From Diadophis punctatus similis (taxonomy: Eukaryota > Chordata > Lepidosauria > Squamata > Dipsadidae), in NCBI GenBank assembly GCA_023053685.1, contig JALIGW010000146.1:97001-161000 (forward strand): 64,000 nucleotides of DNA. The letters are read 5' to 3'. Position 1 is the stretch's first letter, and each line of letters begins with the position of its first letter. The notes beneath the pieces were generated by a model. That model did not search any database. It saw nothing but the letters and a program-made list of their open reading frames with translations, and had not been told where the DNA came from. This document shows, one piece after another, positions 63,370 to 64,000 of the stretch. Both the position numbers and the translations under genes were made by a program.

Positions 63370-64000
63370 GCAAAACATTATATTTCCCCAAAGGGAGAAA
63401 TGTAGAAACATGTTTTTTAGAAGCAGAAAGCAGCCCTCCCCCCCTTTTTTTCTTTTTTTTTTCTAAATTAAAAATAATCTTTATTTGGTTTTTAAGCTTT
63501 AAAAAGAACATACATAATAACACACAACATCAAAGAAAAAAGAAAAAAGAAAACATTAAGAAAGGGGGGGAAAGGGAAAAGAAGGAGAAAAAAAATACGA
63601 ACACTAATACACAAAAGAAAAAAAAACAGCATTTCAATTTAACAGCTATATCTTTATGTAACTAAATCCAGTTTTGCAATCTTACTACATTGGTTGCTTT
63701 TAACCTTTATCCCTTTTACTCTTTAGTTCAAACTAATCTAAAACGTATTTATACATATTTACATTATTTTTCATATTTATGTCCTCGGATTATGTGCATT
63801 TTTTTCTTAATAGCCCACAGCAGATGTCAGCACTTAAGGAGATAAAGAGCTTATTGCAAGAAGCAGCCAACTATCTAGATGGCTCTATTCATAAGCAAAG
63901 CAAACACGGCAGGCAGAAATCCATTCAAGACAGGATATTTTGAAACAAAGGCAGAATGGTAGGATTAGAAAGCAGCCCCTCACCCAAGATCCAACACAGA
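63370..64000. other. No gene recognised to the end of the window
   Basis: A T-rich then A-rich stretch (63440-63640) is followed by unrecognised sequence. Confidence 0.45.

Overview
The window is vertebrate nuclear DNA, almost certainly from a squamate reptile and most likely a snake. It has one real protein-coding gene with short exons and large introns. The introns hold CR1-type, L2-like and BovB (RTE) LINE 3' ends, one Sauria-type SINE, several tRNA-headed SINE families, SPIN-like and many other non-autonomous hAT elements, Tc/mariner-like MITEs, and long GATA, GAAA, TTTA, TG, TA and AATCT microsatellites. The species call is inference from repeat content only.

The gene is ARFGAP1 (the Golgi GTPase-activating protein for ARF1) on the minus strand. 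Eight consecutive coding exons lie between 24917 (start codon) and 5662. Their phases agree at every junction and together they give the first 240 codons: the complete ArfGAP zinc-finger domain and most of the first ALPS membrane-curvature-sensing region. The rest of the gene should lie beyond position 1. A CpG island at about 42760-43275 is the best promoter candidate, with a possible non-coding exon 1 ending near 42768. I recognise no gene between 43300 and 64000.

A second gene-like piece lies on the plus strand inside ARFGAP1 intron 1 (24256-24369). It resembles the first coding exon of EAF1 (ELL-associated factor 1), with its splice donor and a GC-box-rich leader, but no further EAF1 exons were found.

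The rest is layered mobile DNA. About two dozen hAT-type insertions can be delimited to the base by 8-bp target-site duplications (TSDs), and their termini and target sites fall into two classes. There are two complete solo LTRs with perfect 5-bp TSDs plus a third LTR followed by an A-rich stretch, several nested insertions that can be ordered in time, and long palindromes: 80-bp arms at 29232-29393, about 290-bp arms at 59587-60205, and a perfect 66-bp-armed MITE at 53870-54005.

Layout: 1-5660, 3' introns with a microsatellite cluster; 5662-15956, ARFGAP1 exons 9 to 3; 16021-24850, intron 2 with LTRs, a minisatellite, MITEs and the EAF1-like exon at its upstream side in intron 1 (24256-24369 lies between exon 2 and exon 3, i.e. 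in intron 2 by the numbering used here); 24858-24921, exon 2; 24922-42767, presumed intron 1; 42760-43275, CpG island; 43300-64000, intergenic repeats. Note on the EAF1-like piece: because exon 2 is at 24858-24921 and exon 3 at 15847-15956, the piece lies in the intron between those two exons, and this is the placement used in the entries below.
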